From the NCBI GenBank assembly GCA_029449245.1, contig JANATF010000013.1:310001-374000 (forward strand): a stretch of DNA of 64,000 nt, written 5' to 3'. Below are positions 10,921 to 23,500 of this stretch, piece by piece. Under the pieces are notes generated by a model. The model searched no databases and was not told the origin of the DNA. It was given only the letters and a program-made list of their open reading frames with translations. The translations under genes and the position numbers were made by a program. The stretch comes from Mortierella alpina. Taxonomy: Eukaryota > Mortierellomycota > Mortierellomycetes > Mortierellales > Mortierellaceae. Position 1 is the first letter of the stretch; each line of letters starts with the position of its first letter.

Positions 10921-13900
10921 TATAGAATATATGTATTATAAAGATGGGTGATAAAAGCAGAGAAAAAGAAAGACCCAAAAGAAAACTATTGCGTGCAATG
11001 ATGCGTAGAGGAAATGTTAGTCTCCATGCCTCCGAACATTGTGCTGGCTTATTGCCCAAAAACAAACATTTGGTCTTTTACCTTTGGTTGGGTCGCTGGT
11101 ATAGTTTCGAGGTGAGAGTGTTGTAGGTATTCAAGGTGCTCGAGGTGTTCGGGGCGTTCGTGAGTAGGGTCGTCTTTATAACGTTTTTTTCGTCGTGAAT
11201 TGTATTTCGTGCGGTGTGAAACTGATGTGCCTGAGATTTGAGTCAAAGGATGGGCGAATTGCGAAGCAGAGGAAAGAAGCGGCAAAATACAAAAAGATTG
11301 CCGGTGAGTGTTCTGCTGTCGTTGGCGTTGAGTGTGAATAGGGTTCAGTTGTAAAGCGGTGGGCTGTGGGGTGAGAGCAAAGCAACCTTCAGAAAAAAGG
11401 GTGAAGGGGGGAGAAGGAGAGGAAGAGGAGAGGTAGACAAGCTAGATAGTAGAGGACAGAAGAGGACGACTTGCAGGGTTTATATCGAGATTCGAAAAAG
11501 GGCGATGGGACAAAAAACAAAGGGGGGAGGAGAAAGTCAGCCTTCCACCATTTTTTTTTGCCTCGCCCTTCCCGCTCCTGAAGGTGGACATACCGAGTGC
11601 ACCCCATAGGTCCTGCTTGTCCTCCTTTGATGCTAATTGCATGTCTCTGTCCTGCAGCGTGAAGGAGTTGACCTGGCAAAGGCATGCACCGAAAGGACAA
11701 AAGGAAAAAAAAGGGTGAAGCGACAGAGGACAAAATGGCGCGCAAAAAGTCAAAAGGGGCGGCTGACATGTCTTGTGATACGAGGGAAGCGCTGCGTCTG
11801 TTATGAGAGTTTTGGGGAAGGATGAAGACTCTAACCCTGGTGCGACGACGCACAACACGGAGTTATGCTTACACAAGAAGGCTCTTGGGCTATCTCAATC
11901 ATTGGGACAAGACTTTGCGCTGCTGGCCTAAAGCCAACGTGGTGTGAGCTTGATTGGTGTTCAGTGCCTTCGCGTAGAAGGCAGGACAAAAAGAACACAA
12001 CCGATGGCAAGCGCGGGAGCGACGTAAAAAAATGATCCCTAGCCCGTGTGAGCAGTGCTCCATCACAAAGCACTGAGTAGATGCTCTCCATCTCCCTTTG
12101 CAAGGTGTCCAACAAATAAAACATGGGCCATCGTGAACAAATGACGACTTCATCTACGCGCATCTGTATCTATGCGCTGTTGCGAGGGAGTAGGCCAGCG
12201 AAAAAACGGAGGGCAGATGCTTGAGACCATGCGTGTTACCTCTCACTGATAGTGCAAATGCACAGGCTGCAAGCACACCCATGCTCATGATGCATTAGAT
12301 GGATCACAGCACTCACAAGGTACCTCCCGAGACTTGTACTGAGGACAGCGTTTTCTGTATATTGCGGTAGCGTTCCAATAGGTAGATCAGCAGTCGAAGG
12401 AGGAGGACGTGGCCAAGGGAGAGATTTGCTCTTCAATGCAGGACATGAAGCTGGGCTTTGACACAGACAGGCATGTAAAACGGGAAAAATGATCATCAGC
12501 ACTGCACGCGGATGATTCTCCCGCCCACTTTCATGCACACCAGCTGCTTCATGCTTCCTTCCCTTTGCGCAAGTGACCATTTATGCGGCGAATACAGAAA
12601 CAAAAGGCTCTTGGGCCATGCTACTGTTCTGTACGTATGCAAGGTTCACCGCCATGCGTCATAATCATAAGGTTGGGTCATCCCAGCAGGTGTCACAGGG
12701 CATAAAAGAGCTCAGGAACAAAGAAGAATATGAGTATGCACATCAAAGCACGAGCGCCAATTCGATGCAGTTGGGCAGCTACGACACTACATGACTTTGT
12801 CCATGGTTGAGACTCTTGAGAGTGTCCTTTGGCAAGGTGCTACCGTCTTTGAACCACCTCCCCAGTCCAAGAGGAAAGGGTTTTTCCACGTGGTCAAGGT
12901 CTACGGCGAACATGTATTGACCCCTATATCCCACCTTCGCAATCATCCAAGCTCTGTTGGATCAACCGACGGTAAGATGTGAAAATCGGACATACAAAAA
13001 CCATCTTCTTAAATCTTGCAATCGCTTGAGTCCTGTGAGAGCTGGAATGTGAGGGCAAGGTACGCGCGGTTTAGTAAATAACACTCCCAACCTCAATCAT
13101 CCCTCGATATGCCTCGCCATGGAGACGTGGGCCGTCCTCATGACACTCGCCATGACGAATGTCATCTCCACAAGAGTCTGCTCCAGGTGTATGTATGCAC
13201 ATTGTGACACCATGCCTCCATCCACAAGGGCTACGTTTTGAGTTTGAGGGTGCTTGTCAAGCATGCAGCAAAGACTTGAGACCAACCGGGGAACAATCGA
13301 ATGCAGGGTCCCCTGTAAAGTGAACACGTAAAGCTCCCTCGCAGCTGCGAACGTGGAAGGTTAGACTGATCCCAACACCTCTGGCATTGTGTGTGGACAA
13401 ATTGTCAGGGCAGTCTGCACTTTGCTGCAGAATTGACGTCGAGGTTCTGTGCTCACATGAGTTGGACATCGAGGCTGCCCCTGACCTTGCCTCAAAGCAA
13501 TTTTGCTCATATCTGGGTCAAGGCACCTTTTGTGTTTACACTTTCATTGTAGGCTATTGAATTCATCACGGACTATATCGCTGGCTTGTGACAGTGCGTG
13601 TCTTTGGCCGCTGCTTATCCACCCAACGACGATATTTAAAAGCGTCGCTCTTTCCCTTGCTCCTTGTCAACAGTCCACATATGACAACTCTTGTATTGGC
13701 AGAAGCCTGGCGTCAGGAAGCCGGCTTTGACGATGCAACTCGCAGCACGAGACAGTGGCGAGAACGAATTGAGGAAGTCAAGGTCATTACCCCTATCTCC
13801 GATCGTTTATTATCTGTTGCTCTTGTGCGAGAGAACTCAAACCTTACCCATAGACATATGTAGGGCAGCGAGCAGAGCAGACACTTTGGCTCGCATGTGC

Positions 13901-15798
13901 CACAATTGCACGCGCATCTGATTTCACATTAGGTCCGAGGTTAGGAACGGCCGTTCCCCTCCACTATTCATCAGTCGTCGAAGACCGACCAGGGTTTCTT
14001 TTTCCATGTAGTATATCACAAGTCATGCGTGTGCACACCAACGGAGAGAGAGAATGCTGCGTGAAGGATGAATCAACGACGGCGATGAGAGGATGCGCGC
14101 ACATGTGCCAAAATTCGTCGCCGAATTGTGCACGTACTACATTCACGCGTCAGCACCTTGACGAGGCTGCAGTGAGATAATTACCTTGTGAAGAGGCAAC
14201 ACTTTGGCCATGCCATGCACCCGACATTGCAGTCCTCGTACTGTAATCTACCTCACATCATCTACGAGTGCAGGACCATCATGCATGTGCTCCTGCACAA
14301 ACCACCTCAGTCCCGCATGTCGGTCGCTGTTTCTGGATGCAGCAGGTTTTTCGTTTCGTTTCGATCGTTAAAATGGATGGAACCCTACCTCAATGCATCC
14401 ATTGCTCCACGGTATTATTCCACAGCCCTGTCGCACTCTGCACACACATCGATTTTCCTTTAAAGCTACGCTCTGGCCAGGACCACGCTTTCTCTTCTTC
14501 TTTGCCTTCATTTTTGTCACATCCTTTATTCTGTTCCATCTCCGCACAGTGATCACCTAAGCGTAAGTACAACGGGGTACTTGCTGGTTCCCAACCCACC
14601 CTCCATCCTCCCACCCATTTCTTCAGCAACAACTTACACATGCTCATCTTCCTGGTCACAATATGCAGCCAGCATTGTGCTCGTGTTCTTTCTTAATGGA
14701 ACGATGGCTCAAAGACGCCATAACCACTCAACCTTTGGGTTCCACAACTCCCCCTCGTCCTCTTTGCAAGCAGTGGGAAAATACATGCATACTATGCATG
14801 GTGCACGATGGCCTGAACTCATCGCTCTTTACGCTCGGGTGGCCCACGATAAATGGATGCACACTTGTACGCCTCCATTGGTCTTGTGGGGTCTTTTGAG
14901 TAATATAGAAAACCATTGCGGCGGAGAGCCGTGTGAGAGGGAGTTTGCATGATTGTCCAGAGAACAGTGCAAAACCAACAACTCCCGTTGTTCTGTATAG
15001 CTTTAAAGGCGCTGCTGCCTGTACGCGCTAGTTCAAGAGCGTGGCACAACCCCCCTCCCTCCCTCCCTCCCTCCCCTCTAGCAACCATGCGTGAGCAACA
15101 GCTCGAATCACTTACCACACTCCAACCTTCCGCACCTCGTCCCTTTCTCACCGCTGACTCTTTCGAGTGCTCAACACCATCCCTGGTCCAGAGCGCGAGA
15201 AGATTGTCGCCTGGCGATGATCCTCTTTTTTTGTTTGCTCTCTGGTCTTGTGCCCACAGACCAACAAACCCTGCTGCTTACCTTCATGCCTGCCCCTTAC
15301 TCTGCTTGCATAGCCGTCGTCCTTTGTCTCTATGCACCTTTTTTTCAAGCAAACAACGCTGTCGTTCCTTCTCTCTCTTGCTCTTCTACCTTCCTCCATC
15401 TTGAATACCATCTTTGTCTTTTCGCTCTCGCTCTCGCTTTCGCTCCTCTACCACCGTCGATTTCATCACTTTTGTTTTTGTTATTTTGCCCACGTCCTTG
15501 TGCAGCCGACTATCTCTTTTCGGTTGCTTGAGCCCTAACTCGACTTTTTTTTCTTGTTCCTTTCCTTGTCACTTTCTTCCTTCATCCCTTCACGCACCGC
15601 CCCTACCCTACCCACCGACCACCCAATCGTCCGTGTTATCCCATTTCTCGTTCTCTTATCACACGCACCTCTCGAATACCCTCCTCGTACAGTCTTCAAA
15701 AAAAAAGGAAGTATATAGTCACCTCGAACTCGCCCAACGACGGACTTCCCCCATTCCTTACGCTAGAGTAGAACACCAACAAACCAGGGGCCCCATCC
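10921..15798. other. Gene-poor region, 4.9 kb
   Basis: No convincing gene was found on either strand. Open frames here are under 155 codons, overlap in several frames, and show no family motif. The right-hand end (about 15346-15700) is a long pyrimidine-rich stretch on the plus strand, a plausible leader for the membrane-protein gene at 15799. A CCCT microsatellite lies at 15051-15077. Long untranslated transcripts or RNA genes cannot be excluded by eye. Confidence 0.6.
15051..15077. repeat. (CCCT)n microsatellite
   Basis: About six copies of CCCT form a pyrimidine-only tract in the gene-poor region. Confidence 0.9.
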
Positions 15799-18026
15799 AT
15801 GACCTACCTGCAGCATCATTCTCACGCGGACTCTTCGACGCCCGACAAGATTCGCCAGGAAACCACCACCACTACCATCTCATCCACGACCACCACCACA
15901 GCCTCTTCGACCATGCCCTTGAACTCTGACTCTGAGCCAACCATGTACACCAAGTCCCTTCACTATCGCGGCACCAACAACAATGGCGCCAAGAACACCC
16001 ATCTCGAACTCGAGAACGGCCACAACAGTAGCAGCAACGGCGGCGGACGCCCAGTGAACGGCGGGCGGTCGTCTTCGCTCTCATCCAACTCTTCTGCGAA
16101 CGGTCAGACCCTGAACCACAAGAGCAGTCATCACACCAATTTGAACGGCGCTGCAAGCAGCAACGGCAGGGCCGGGGCGGCAACAGCAGCAGCAGGCGCG
16201 GCAGGGGCTTTTGCCAGCCATCACCAGAACGGCTCAAATGCGTCGCTGCCCCCTGGTGGCGGAGGAGGAGGGACTACTCGCGGCGGTGTTGGCTCCACGG
16301 AGAGACAGCCGCGCTCGGGTGCACACGACCCAGCTGAATTCTCTAGCGGGGCTCACAGTTGGCCCATTCTCTTTGCGGTGCTTCCGCCCTTGGGGGCGCT
16401 TGTCTTTGGAAAGTCAGACATCTTCTCGGACATCCTGACCTTGACGCTGATTGCATTTTTCCTTTACAATATCATCAAAGGTAAGAAAAAAACCGTAAAG
16501 GAATCGAGGGTGCTTAGTAGCTTTTAAGTATGTTGCCTTGATTGAAGGAGACGAATGGGACTGGGCAGTTGCTGTTGTTCGATAGTTATTCCGGCGTACA
16601 ACAGCTCATCAATTGAGTAAGCCATTGTAGTCTGTAGAGTGGACCATGGCCGGTATTACATCCCCAACAACACTCACCTCGAGGTGTCTCTTCAGTTGCA
16701 TTGCGTATACGTTTGTTTGTTTGTTTTTCTCTCTCCTTGGTTGCCGCAAGGATATCTCTGACACTGTAATAGCGCGAAGAAAGTCAAAAGACATGTGCAC
16801 TGACCCTGCGAAAGGGATAAGGAAGGAAAGGAAGGGGTTGAGGAGTGATGTGACGATTTCATATTCTATAGCTACTGAAGGCCATAGTGGTCTTCCTTAT
16901 CTTGACATATGGGTCTACCCTGCTCTCATTGTCGTTTGTTTATATGTGTTTTTGGTTTCCCGCGTGCTTTGCGTGCCCCTGTGAGCGTACTGCCCATATG
17001 AGAGTTCTTTTTGTAGTGGCATGTGTATCTGGTCGTGCGCATTACGCTATGAAATGTGGTTACATAATGTGCTTTTTTTATTCACATCCCGCAACCCCTC
17101 CTCTGCTGTCTTTAGTGCCATGGGAGCTCTACTATACTGCGCGGACAAGGAGGATCCTACTATCGTCCGCCAGCATCAATGCAGCGCCCGTAGATCCGGT
17201 CCTGGAGCAGAGGCGTAAGAGTGCGGCCGCCAGCCTCCGCCGCCAAGAGTTCTTCTCACTGCTACTTGTGCTGGGCTCGCCGTTCTTGGGCGGATACACG
17301 TTGCAGTATCTCAAGTCGTTCTTCTCATCGTACGAGGACTATCTCTCAGCCTTGAACATCGAGCTCTTCATCATTGCCTCGGGCATCAGGCCTTTAACAC
17401 ATCTGATCGGTCTGTTGAAGGCGCGTGCGTTGCACTTGCAGGAGCAAGTCCATTTTCCTGACGCAGAGGTTGAATTGCTCAAGCGCAAAATCGTGTCCAT
17501 TGAGCAAGAGCTCGGCCAGCTTCGACGTGCATTTGCCACCAAGAGGGATGTTCTTCAAGTGCAGGACAATGTTGAGCCCACTCTCCACCAACTCACCAAA
17601 CAAATCAAGCGCCACGATAAGAAGGAGACCTTGCTGCGATCGTACACGGAGGAGCGCTTTGCCAGCATTGACGAAAAGATGCGTGAGTATGACACGTATC
17701 TGGCCTACCGCATTACCGAAGAGCAGCACCGATCCAGCCTTTTCTTCTTGCCCATCAACATCCTGGTCGCCATGGTCGGTTACTGTACGTTTTTCCTGCC
17801 TGCGCGACTGACTGGGATCACGGGCTCGAAGCAACAGCCCATGCTCAAGAGCCCCCCTGTCCCTGCAGCGATTGGCGATGGCGTCTCGACTGAGATGCAG
17901 CATGGCCATCCATACGGGCACGGCCACCACCTCTCTTCGCCTCAATTGAAGAACGGTCATTTTTCTGGAAGACAGCCTTCGCATAACCCGATCACGTCCA
18001 CAAGAGAAGCCGCTCGCTTGTATTAA
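15799..18026 (+). CDS. Multi-pass membrane protein with coiled coil, unknown function
   Basis: Exons 15799-16480 and 17116-18026 (530 residues), joined in phase 1 across a 635-nt intron. The first about 185 residues are low-complexity (Thr, Asn, Ser, Gly, His) and probably cytosolic and disordered. A hydrophobic pair follows (about 190-228: WPILFAVLPPLGALVFG and DILTLTLIAFFLYNIIK), then the junction motif VPWELYYTARTRRI. Two more hydrophobic stretches come next (FFSLLLVLGSPFLGGYTLQY and a segment around IELFIIASGIRPLTHLIGLL). A charged coiled coil of about 100 residues precedes a final membrane segment (LPINILVAMVGYCTFFLPA). The His/Ser-rich tail is soluble. I do not recognise a named family; the layout looks like an organelle-membrane protein. 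The ATG at 15799 is the first in frame after a pyrimidine-rich leader. Confidence 0.75.
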
Positions 18027-19119
18027 CGCACGAAGGAGAGAGAGAGAACGAGAGAGAGATGCTCTCTCCTCCCTTCCTTTCTCTTGTCCGTATCAAGTCT
18101 TGTTCTCTCTTCGATGTTTTATCTTTATTTCAAGAATCACACACCATACCTAAGCATAGGCTAGCAAAGATCCTCATTCCACCATATCTGTATTTCCATA
18201 CCCCTTCCCATATCCCTCTACTTTAATGACTAGTCTGAAAGAACAAAAAAAACCCCCCTTCAAGAATACGAATAACATCCTCCCACCGCACACAAAATGA
18301 CGCGTCTTTAGCGTTTTCAATGGTCGCTTGCGAGCCATGAAAAGGGTCCTGCTTTCAGGCTGTTAAGGGCCCTATCCGATCCCAGTCAAAGATTTATAGG
18401 TCGCTGTTGCGCGCACTGTGTGACACTCCTTTTTGCTTTCACCAATACTCGGTACATTGTTGAACCATCCACAGAAGGGGGAGCTGCATCCATCGTGTTG
18501 GCGGAGACATCCGTCGCATCCATCGATCCATCGGGACCATCGCATGAGCCTTCGCGAACAAATATGCGACTTGGAGAACCAGGATACCATCGACACCACT
18601 CACTCCATCCAGAAAAATACATGCATTAGGATTGGCTCGTGGGATAGCAGAAGGATGAATCCATTGCAAGGATCGGGACCTGATTCGTCTTCTCAAAAGC
18701 CTGCCCGGACCAGCGTTGAAAGAACACACCTTTCCGCTATTGCAGAGGATCTTATACCCACTCGGAGGGGCATCATATACCCAATGGAACTCGAGTCGTG
18801 ATTCACCAAGTCAGCGAGGCGATTGATTCTGAACTGCCAGAGTTCCGATCAGCGATTCGCAGAGCAGCAGCTGCAGTGCGGCGCAATCAAAACAGATTCA
18901 AAACTCAACTTCAGGATCGGGATCGGCGGCTCGTCCGTTGGGGAGGACTTGGATCCGGATCTTCATGGAAGTTTTTATGATCACTTGAACTTGTTTACTG
19001 ATCAGTGTTTCCTTTACCTCAATTTTATTGTGTCCTCCTATCGACTTGCAACCTTTTCTGGAATCTGCACGGAACCAAACAATCCTTGGACGTTTTCGTT
19101 ACTCTCGCACTATCAGACC
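18027..19119. other. Intergenic region with presumed eL13 promoter
   Basis: This 1.1-kb spacer lies between two plus-strand genes. The left part (18027-18300) is 3'-UTR-like; the right part presumably carries the ribosomal-protein promoter. Open frames near 18400-18800 occur in all frames without motifs, so no gene is called. Confidence 0.55.
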
Positions 19120-20351
19120 ATGAAGCACAACAACCAATTGCCCGGAGAGGTGCGTACTCATATCACAAAGGAGCATTGGGGCAATAATCCTCTTGATGGA
19201 GCGAAGGGCAGTTGTAGAGGGGCATTGTTGTACCGTTCTTTCCATTACCGTCATGAGCAAACCACAAACTGGTATCTGCTCGTGAGGGTAACAGGAAAGA
19301 AAAGTTGACACCGTCTCTTGTAGCTTCTGCCCTGCTGTTCCTTAACGAAGAGGGTTCTCAATGATGGTTGCCGTGTCGATTTTCATGGCGACATTTTTTT
19401 TTCACAAGAGAGCGGTCTTGACTGACTGACACTTTCTACCTCCTCTTCTCCCTTACAGCATTTCCGCAAGGACTGGCAGTCCCGCGTTAAGACCTGGTTG
19501 GACCAGCCCGGCCGCAAGAAGTCCAGACGTATCGCGCGTGTCCAGAAGGCTGCCCGTATCGCCCCTCGCCCCGTCGATGGTTTGATCCGCCCCGCCGTCC
19601 GCTGCCCTACCGTCAAGTACAACACCAAGCTCCGTGCTGGTCGTGGCTTCACCCTTGAGGAGCTCAAGGTACGCGCTTGTGGCCTTCAACAAATACTTCA
19701 CGTGTCGATTTTGCCCGGATGCGTCGAACACATTGATGGACTGAACAACCACGAGGAAGACCTATGGATTTGGACTGTGGACAAGTGTGCCGACGTTGTG
19801 GAGATGACAAGGCATTGTCGGCTAGTTTCACGACTCATCCAACACCAGCTAGATCCTTCCAGCTACACAACAAGCACCTTGCTCTCACCCTTGTTCTCAC
19901 TCGACATTCGGCAAAAAATTCAACATGTCTAACTGTCTATCTCACGTTCTTTATTATATAGGCTGCCGGTATCCGCCGCAAGGAGGCTCTCTCCATCGGT
20001 GTTTCGGTTGACCACCGTCGCCGCAACAAGTCTGAGGAGTCCCTTCAGCTGAACGTCCAGCGCCTCAAGGCTTACAAGGCCAAGTTGATTGTCTTCCCCC
20101 GCAAGGCTGGCAAGGCCAAGTCGGGTGATGCTGAGGCCACTGAGCTCTCTGCCGCCACCCAGCTCACCGGCGCTCTCTTCCCCGTCTCCCAGACCTGGTC
20201 CAAGGAGAAGGCTCGCAAGATCACCGAGGAGGAGAAGAACAACTCGGCTTACGAGCAGCACCGCAAGGCTCGCTCCATTGCCCGTCTCCACGGAATCCGC
20301 GAGGCCCGCCGCAAGGCCAAGGAGGAGGAGGAGGCTAACAAGAAGAAGTAA
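19120..20351 (+). CDS. RPL13: 60S ribosomal protein L13 (eL13)
   Basis: A structural protein of the large cytosolic ribosomal subunit. Exons 19120-19149, 19459-19668, 19962-20351 (630 nt, 209 residues), all phase 0. The 30-nt first exon encodes [10 protein letters not shown], matching the family start. Exon 2 opens with [20 protein letters not shown] and includes [19 protein letters not shown]; exon 3 has [20 protein letters not shown] and ends in a Lys/Glu-rich helix ([15 protein letters not shown]). Length agrees with yeast and human eL13 (about 200-211). Codon use is strongly biased to C-ending codons, as expected for a highly expressed gene. The introns (309 and 293 nt) are longer than most in the window. 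Confidence 0.95.
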
Positions 20352-20575
20352 AGACATGCGTCGTCTAAATAACAACGTATCCCAATTTACTACTAAAGAT
20401 GCTCATCGCTCTGGTCAAACAAAAGAAACGACAACAAAAAAACAACGTTCATTTGAATACAAACGTTTGCTACATGGTTGTATTTCTCACAAAAGAGGCG
20501 GGAAGGGCGTAGGGATGTCTCTACAACAGTGCGCAATATGGAATACGGGCGGGGGGGTTTTTTTCCCTCCCACCT

Positions 20576-23500
20576 CTAGCAAATCCGAAGGACCCATGGT
20601 CGCTCTCCTTCCTTCGTAGACAACAGACTGCTCTCAGCAATGGGATCCCCAACCGCCATACGGATCTTCTCTGGAGTCGCCGGGATAGGCAACGAGAACG
20701 TTCCCTTGTGGCCGTTCTCTTGCCGCGCATACCAGAGCGCATTTCGGATCGCAAAGTACACGGTCGAGCCCAAAAACAAAGGCGGTTCACCCACACCCTT
20801 GGACTTGAATATGGTCTTGATGCTGTCATGGGTCACATCCTCAAAGAACGAGATATTCATCTCTTGTGGGATACAACGGAATCCAGGGATCTTGTAAGTG
20901 CCCGGACCCTGAGTGAACAACGCACCCATGGGTGTATACAACGATTCCTCCATCGTCGTTAGTCCCATGCCCTGAATAAACGCACCCTCAATCTGCCCAA
21001 TATCGATGGCTGGGTTGATGGACCGTCCAAGGTCCATGCAAATATCCGATCGCAGGACCGTATGCGTTCCTGTTAAGAGGTCCACCTCGACTTCAGAGAT
21101 GGCCACACCCAACGTGAAATAAAAATAGAGTTGGCCAGAGTTGGTGGCCCAGTCGTAGCCGATATCCGGGGTCTTGTAATATCCGTTCGCCGAGAGGTTC
21201 ACGCGATCAAAGTACGCGTGGTGAATGGCCTCCTTCCAGGAGAGACCCTTCCCGACGCGGTAAGGGTCAAGGCGTTCGTTGAGTTGGTCGCACGCGTGCT
21301 TGATGGCCATACCGTTCAGGTCAGAGGAGCATGAAGCTGCCGTGGAGGTGGTGTTGGCGACTCGGTCGGTGGAAGCATCGACCGTGTGAATAAAGCTCAT
21401 GGGGATCCCTAGACACTCGGCACAGACCTGGATCATCTTTGTATGCAGGCCTTGGCCCATCTCAACACCTCCGTGCGAGAGCAGGATCGAGCCGTCTTGG
21501 TAAATGTGGATCAGGGCGCCGGCTTGGTTCAGGTGCGGGGCCGAGAAGCCGATGCCGTAACGCATAGGGATGAGCGAGATGCCGCGTTTGCGCCATCGTG
21601 ATTGCTTGTTAAATTCTGTCACTGCTGCCTTGCGGCTATCGTAATTGGCTTTGGTCTTGAGCTGTTGGTATCCCTTAGGCAAATGGTAGTCGACCAGCTG
21701 CTGGTTGTAGTGTGTGAACTGTCCCTCTTGAGAGAAATTGATCTCTCGGAACTCTTCTTGCGGGATCCCAAGCTGCTCTGCAATCTCCGTCATAAACGTC
21801 TCAGTGATCAGGTTGGCCTGAGGCGACCCAAAGCCGCGGAAGGCGGTGTTGCTGTGGATGTTGGTACGACAGCAACGGCCCACGGCTCGGACATTGGGGA
21901 TGTTGTAGACCCCATCGACCTGTGACAGAGCACGCTCCATCACATAAGGACTCATCTAGGCAAAGAAAGCCGAGTGCGGTTAATCACGCTGTCAGTTGTA
22001 GCCAGCTAAGTAGATGCGAATGATAAAAGAACCTCATCTAATACCTCTGCCGTGTGCCCAGCGTTCAAGAACAGCTGAATGTCTAGAGCAACGATCTTGT
22101 TGTTCTCGTCCAGTCCAACTTTCCACTTGCCCATAAACGGGTTCCGCTGGCCCGAGAACGCCATGTCCTCATTGCGGTCCATCATACAACGAATAGGCCT
22201 CTTGATATGATACGAGGCCACTGCAAGCGCACAGGGCAAAGGAATTGATCGCGTCTCTTTGCCGCCAAATCCACCGCCGATCCGTTTGACCTTGCATGTG
22301 ACCCTGTTAGAGCTCACGCCCAGCACACTGGCCACATGAGTTTGGACATCCTTTGGGCTCTGTGCAGACGCGTAGATCTCGAACTCATTGTCCTCCATTT
22401 TGTTGTTCACAAGTGCTGCCTGAGTCTCGAGATAGAAGTGTTCCTGTCCATTGACCCGCGTCTGGCCTTCAAAGACTCTGGCGCATTTCGGGAATGCGGC
22501 GTCGACATCGCCAATAATAATGGACGAGTCTGCATTGATATACGAGTCGGCAGTGATGGCCTCGTCAATCGTGAGCACGGCCGGGAGGTCCTGGTACTCA
22601 ATGCGGACCATGCGCGCGCCCTCTTGAGCGATCGCCTGGGTGTCGGCCACCACAATAGCAATCAACTGGCCAACACAATGTACCGTATCCTCAGCAAAGA
22701 CAAGTTCGTCCCGTATGACGCCCACGTTCCAAACGTTGCTGCCAGGGATATCGCGATGGTCAAAGTATCCTCGTACACCGGGATGGGCGAGCGCAGCACT
22801 GGTGTCGATATTCAGGATCTTGGCATGGGCGTGGGTCGAGATGATGATGGCGGCATAGAGCTCGTTATGCCATTTGGGAAGATCGTCTAGTTTTGAATGT
22901 ATGAACAGTGAGCAAAAAAAAACCAGCACTTTGAACCCTGAATGCGACCATAATGGCGATACCCTCTCACTTACCCGTGTACCTGGCCTCGCCAGTCACT
23001 TGCTTCATAGCCGATAAATGGGCCACGCTCTTAGACACAACCTCTGTGGCCGAGTTCTGGATCGTTCCTCGATCGCTCTGAGTTCCGGATGAGATATGCC
23101 GATGGATCTCGTCAGTCATCATTCGGATGTCGCCGTGATTGTGCTCAACCATCAGCTTCTGCTGCTCAATCACGTCCCACCAGAATCGGACAAAGAACGA
23201 CTTTGCGAGCGTGCGACGATACTCAGGCATGCCACCGGGCGTGGAGATGGCCATGGGCAGATCAGCGTCGATCATCTCCAGCGTCTTGTTCAGCACGTCC
23301 GTATCACCCCAGGGCTTGCCCTGCAAGTACTCAGACGCGAGTCTGGCCTGGCATGTAAACGCAGCCATGCCTCCGTATGCAAAGCTGCATCCCACGACAT
23401 TGGAATCCTCCGAGAGCTGCACGCGGATGGCTGCTGTCACAATCGCAATATCATCATCACGTCTTTTGGCCTGCTTGAATGCCCGGATGTACTCGTTTGG

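Noticed and set aside
11389-11876. Overlapping minus-strand frames of about 150 codons
   Set aside because: Two frames are open over the same pyrimidine-rich stretch, which is a composition effect; translations are Ser/Leu/Phe-rich without motifs.
19150-19458. Possible C/D-box snoRNA in RPL13 intron 1 (AATGATGG ... CTGA)
   Set aside because: The C box has a mismatch, no terminal stem or guide complementarity could be shown, and such short motifs are common by chance.
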